Under the pieces are notes generated by a model. It did not search any database. It was not told the origin of the DNA and worked only from the letters and a program-made list of their open reading frames with translations. DNA of 21,263 bases from Pseudomonadales bacterium. Lineage in GTDB: Bacteria > Pseudomonadota > Gammaproteobacteria > Steroidobacterales > Steroidobacteraceae. The position numbers were made by a program, and so were the translations under genes. Every line of letters starts with the position of its first letter. The first letter of the stretch is position 1. Positions 21,045 through 21,263 of the stretch are shown here, piece after piece. The stretch spans positions 1 to 21,263 of the forward strand of contig JAGRJB010000005.1 of assembly GCA_020442965.1 (NCBI GenBank), in the 5' to 3' direction.

Positions 21045-21263
21045 CTAATCGTGCGCGATCGTCTTGTCAGTGAACAGATAGTCCTTCATTTCCTTGGAGA
21101 ATTGCGGATCCTTGCGACGGATCCACTCGAGCACCATGGCCGCATGTTCTTTTTCTTCATCGCGATTGTGCGCCAGGATCGCTCGCAACTCTTTGTCCTT
21201 GCAAGCTTGTACTCGCTGATTGTACCAGTCGATCGCCTCCAGCTCTTCCATCAGCGAGACGAT
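21045..21263 (-). CDS. EncFtn-type encapsulated-ferritin protein (5' end missing)
   Basis: Ferroxidase of the encapsulated-ferritin family, which forms a decameric ring of two-helix subunits oxidising Fe(II). The frame is open to the right edge (IVSLMEELEAIDWY); the internal ATG at 21251 is not the start. Seen: the first-helix metal ligands in MEELEAIDWY and the second-helix set in AHNRDEEKEHAAM. The spacing of the first-helix Glu to the second-helix Glu (30) and then His (3) matches Rhodospirillum rubrum EncFtn E32/E62/H65 from memory. It ends YLFTDKTIAHD, soon after the second helix; I see no C-terminal extension that would carry an encapsulin-targeting peptide. The gene downstream is a PPTase, not encapsulin; the region upstream lies outside the window. 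Confidence 0.87.
   Translation of the reverse strand: MVSLMEELEAIDWYNQRVQACKDKELRAILAHNRDEEKEHAAMVLEWIRRKDPQFSKEMKDYLFTDKTIAHD

Overview
The window is GC-rich proteobacterial DNA. Dense overlapping operons, exosortase A (XrtA) with its PrsT lipoprotein, a PEP-CTERM substrate, CRP-like palindromes and a sigma-54-like promoter suggest a free-living soil or water gamma- or betaproteobacterium; species is not resolved. Almost the whole window is one exopolysaccharide (EPS) locus of the XrtA/PEP-CTERM type. I see no tRNA, rRNA, CRISPR array, transposase or other mobile element, and no gene-free stretch longer than about 250 bases.

Left part (1-6160). A Wzz-like chain-length determinant on the minus strand runs off the left edge. 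A divergent glycosyltransferase follows, then a plus-strand operon of three exported proteins: a Pro-rich lipoprotein with two Ig-like domains and an FN3 domain, a kelch-type beta-propeller, and a jelly-roll protein resembling polysaccharide lyases or lectins. Two CRP-type palindromes (1207-1226 and 2651-2672) lie upstream of the glycosyltransferase and of this operon.

Middle part (6183-18246, all minus strand). In transcription order: MBOAT O-acyltransferase, membrane-anchored SGNH protein, AsnB-type amidotransferase, acyl carrier protein, NadE-like ATP pyrophosphatase, methyltransferase, hexapeptide acyltransferase, SGNH-like lipoprotein, PrsT TPR lipoprotein, exosortase A (fused to an EpsI domain). 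Most junctions overlap or are only a few bases apart, so this looks like one long operon.

Right part (18330-21263, minus strand). A PEP-CTERM protein forms its own unit with a sigma-54-like promoter, a leader hairpin and a strong terminator. Upstream of it lie WecB (UDP-GlcNAc 2-epimerase), a Sfp-type phosphopantetheinyl transferase, and the C-terminal part of an EncFtn-type ferritin running off the right edge.

How it fits together (inference). WecB, the glycosyltransferase and Wzz make and size a polysaccharide. XrtA and PrsT handle PEP-CTERM proteins that work with the polysaccharide at the surface. The exported three-gene operon may bind or trim it. The most interesting part is the set MBOAT + SGNH + carrier protein + PPTase, which resembles the DltB/DltD/DltC teichoic-acid D-alanylation machinery without DltA. 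In its place stand two ATP-pyrophosphatase enzymes (AsnB and a NadE-like protein) flanking the carrier protein. This could be an undescribed way of loading a group onto a carrier protein and moving it to a secreted polysaccharide.
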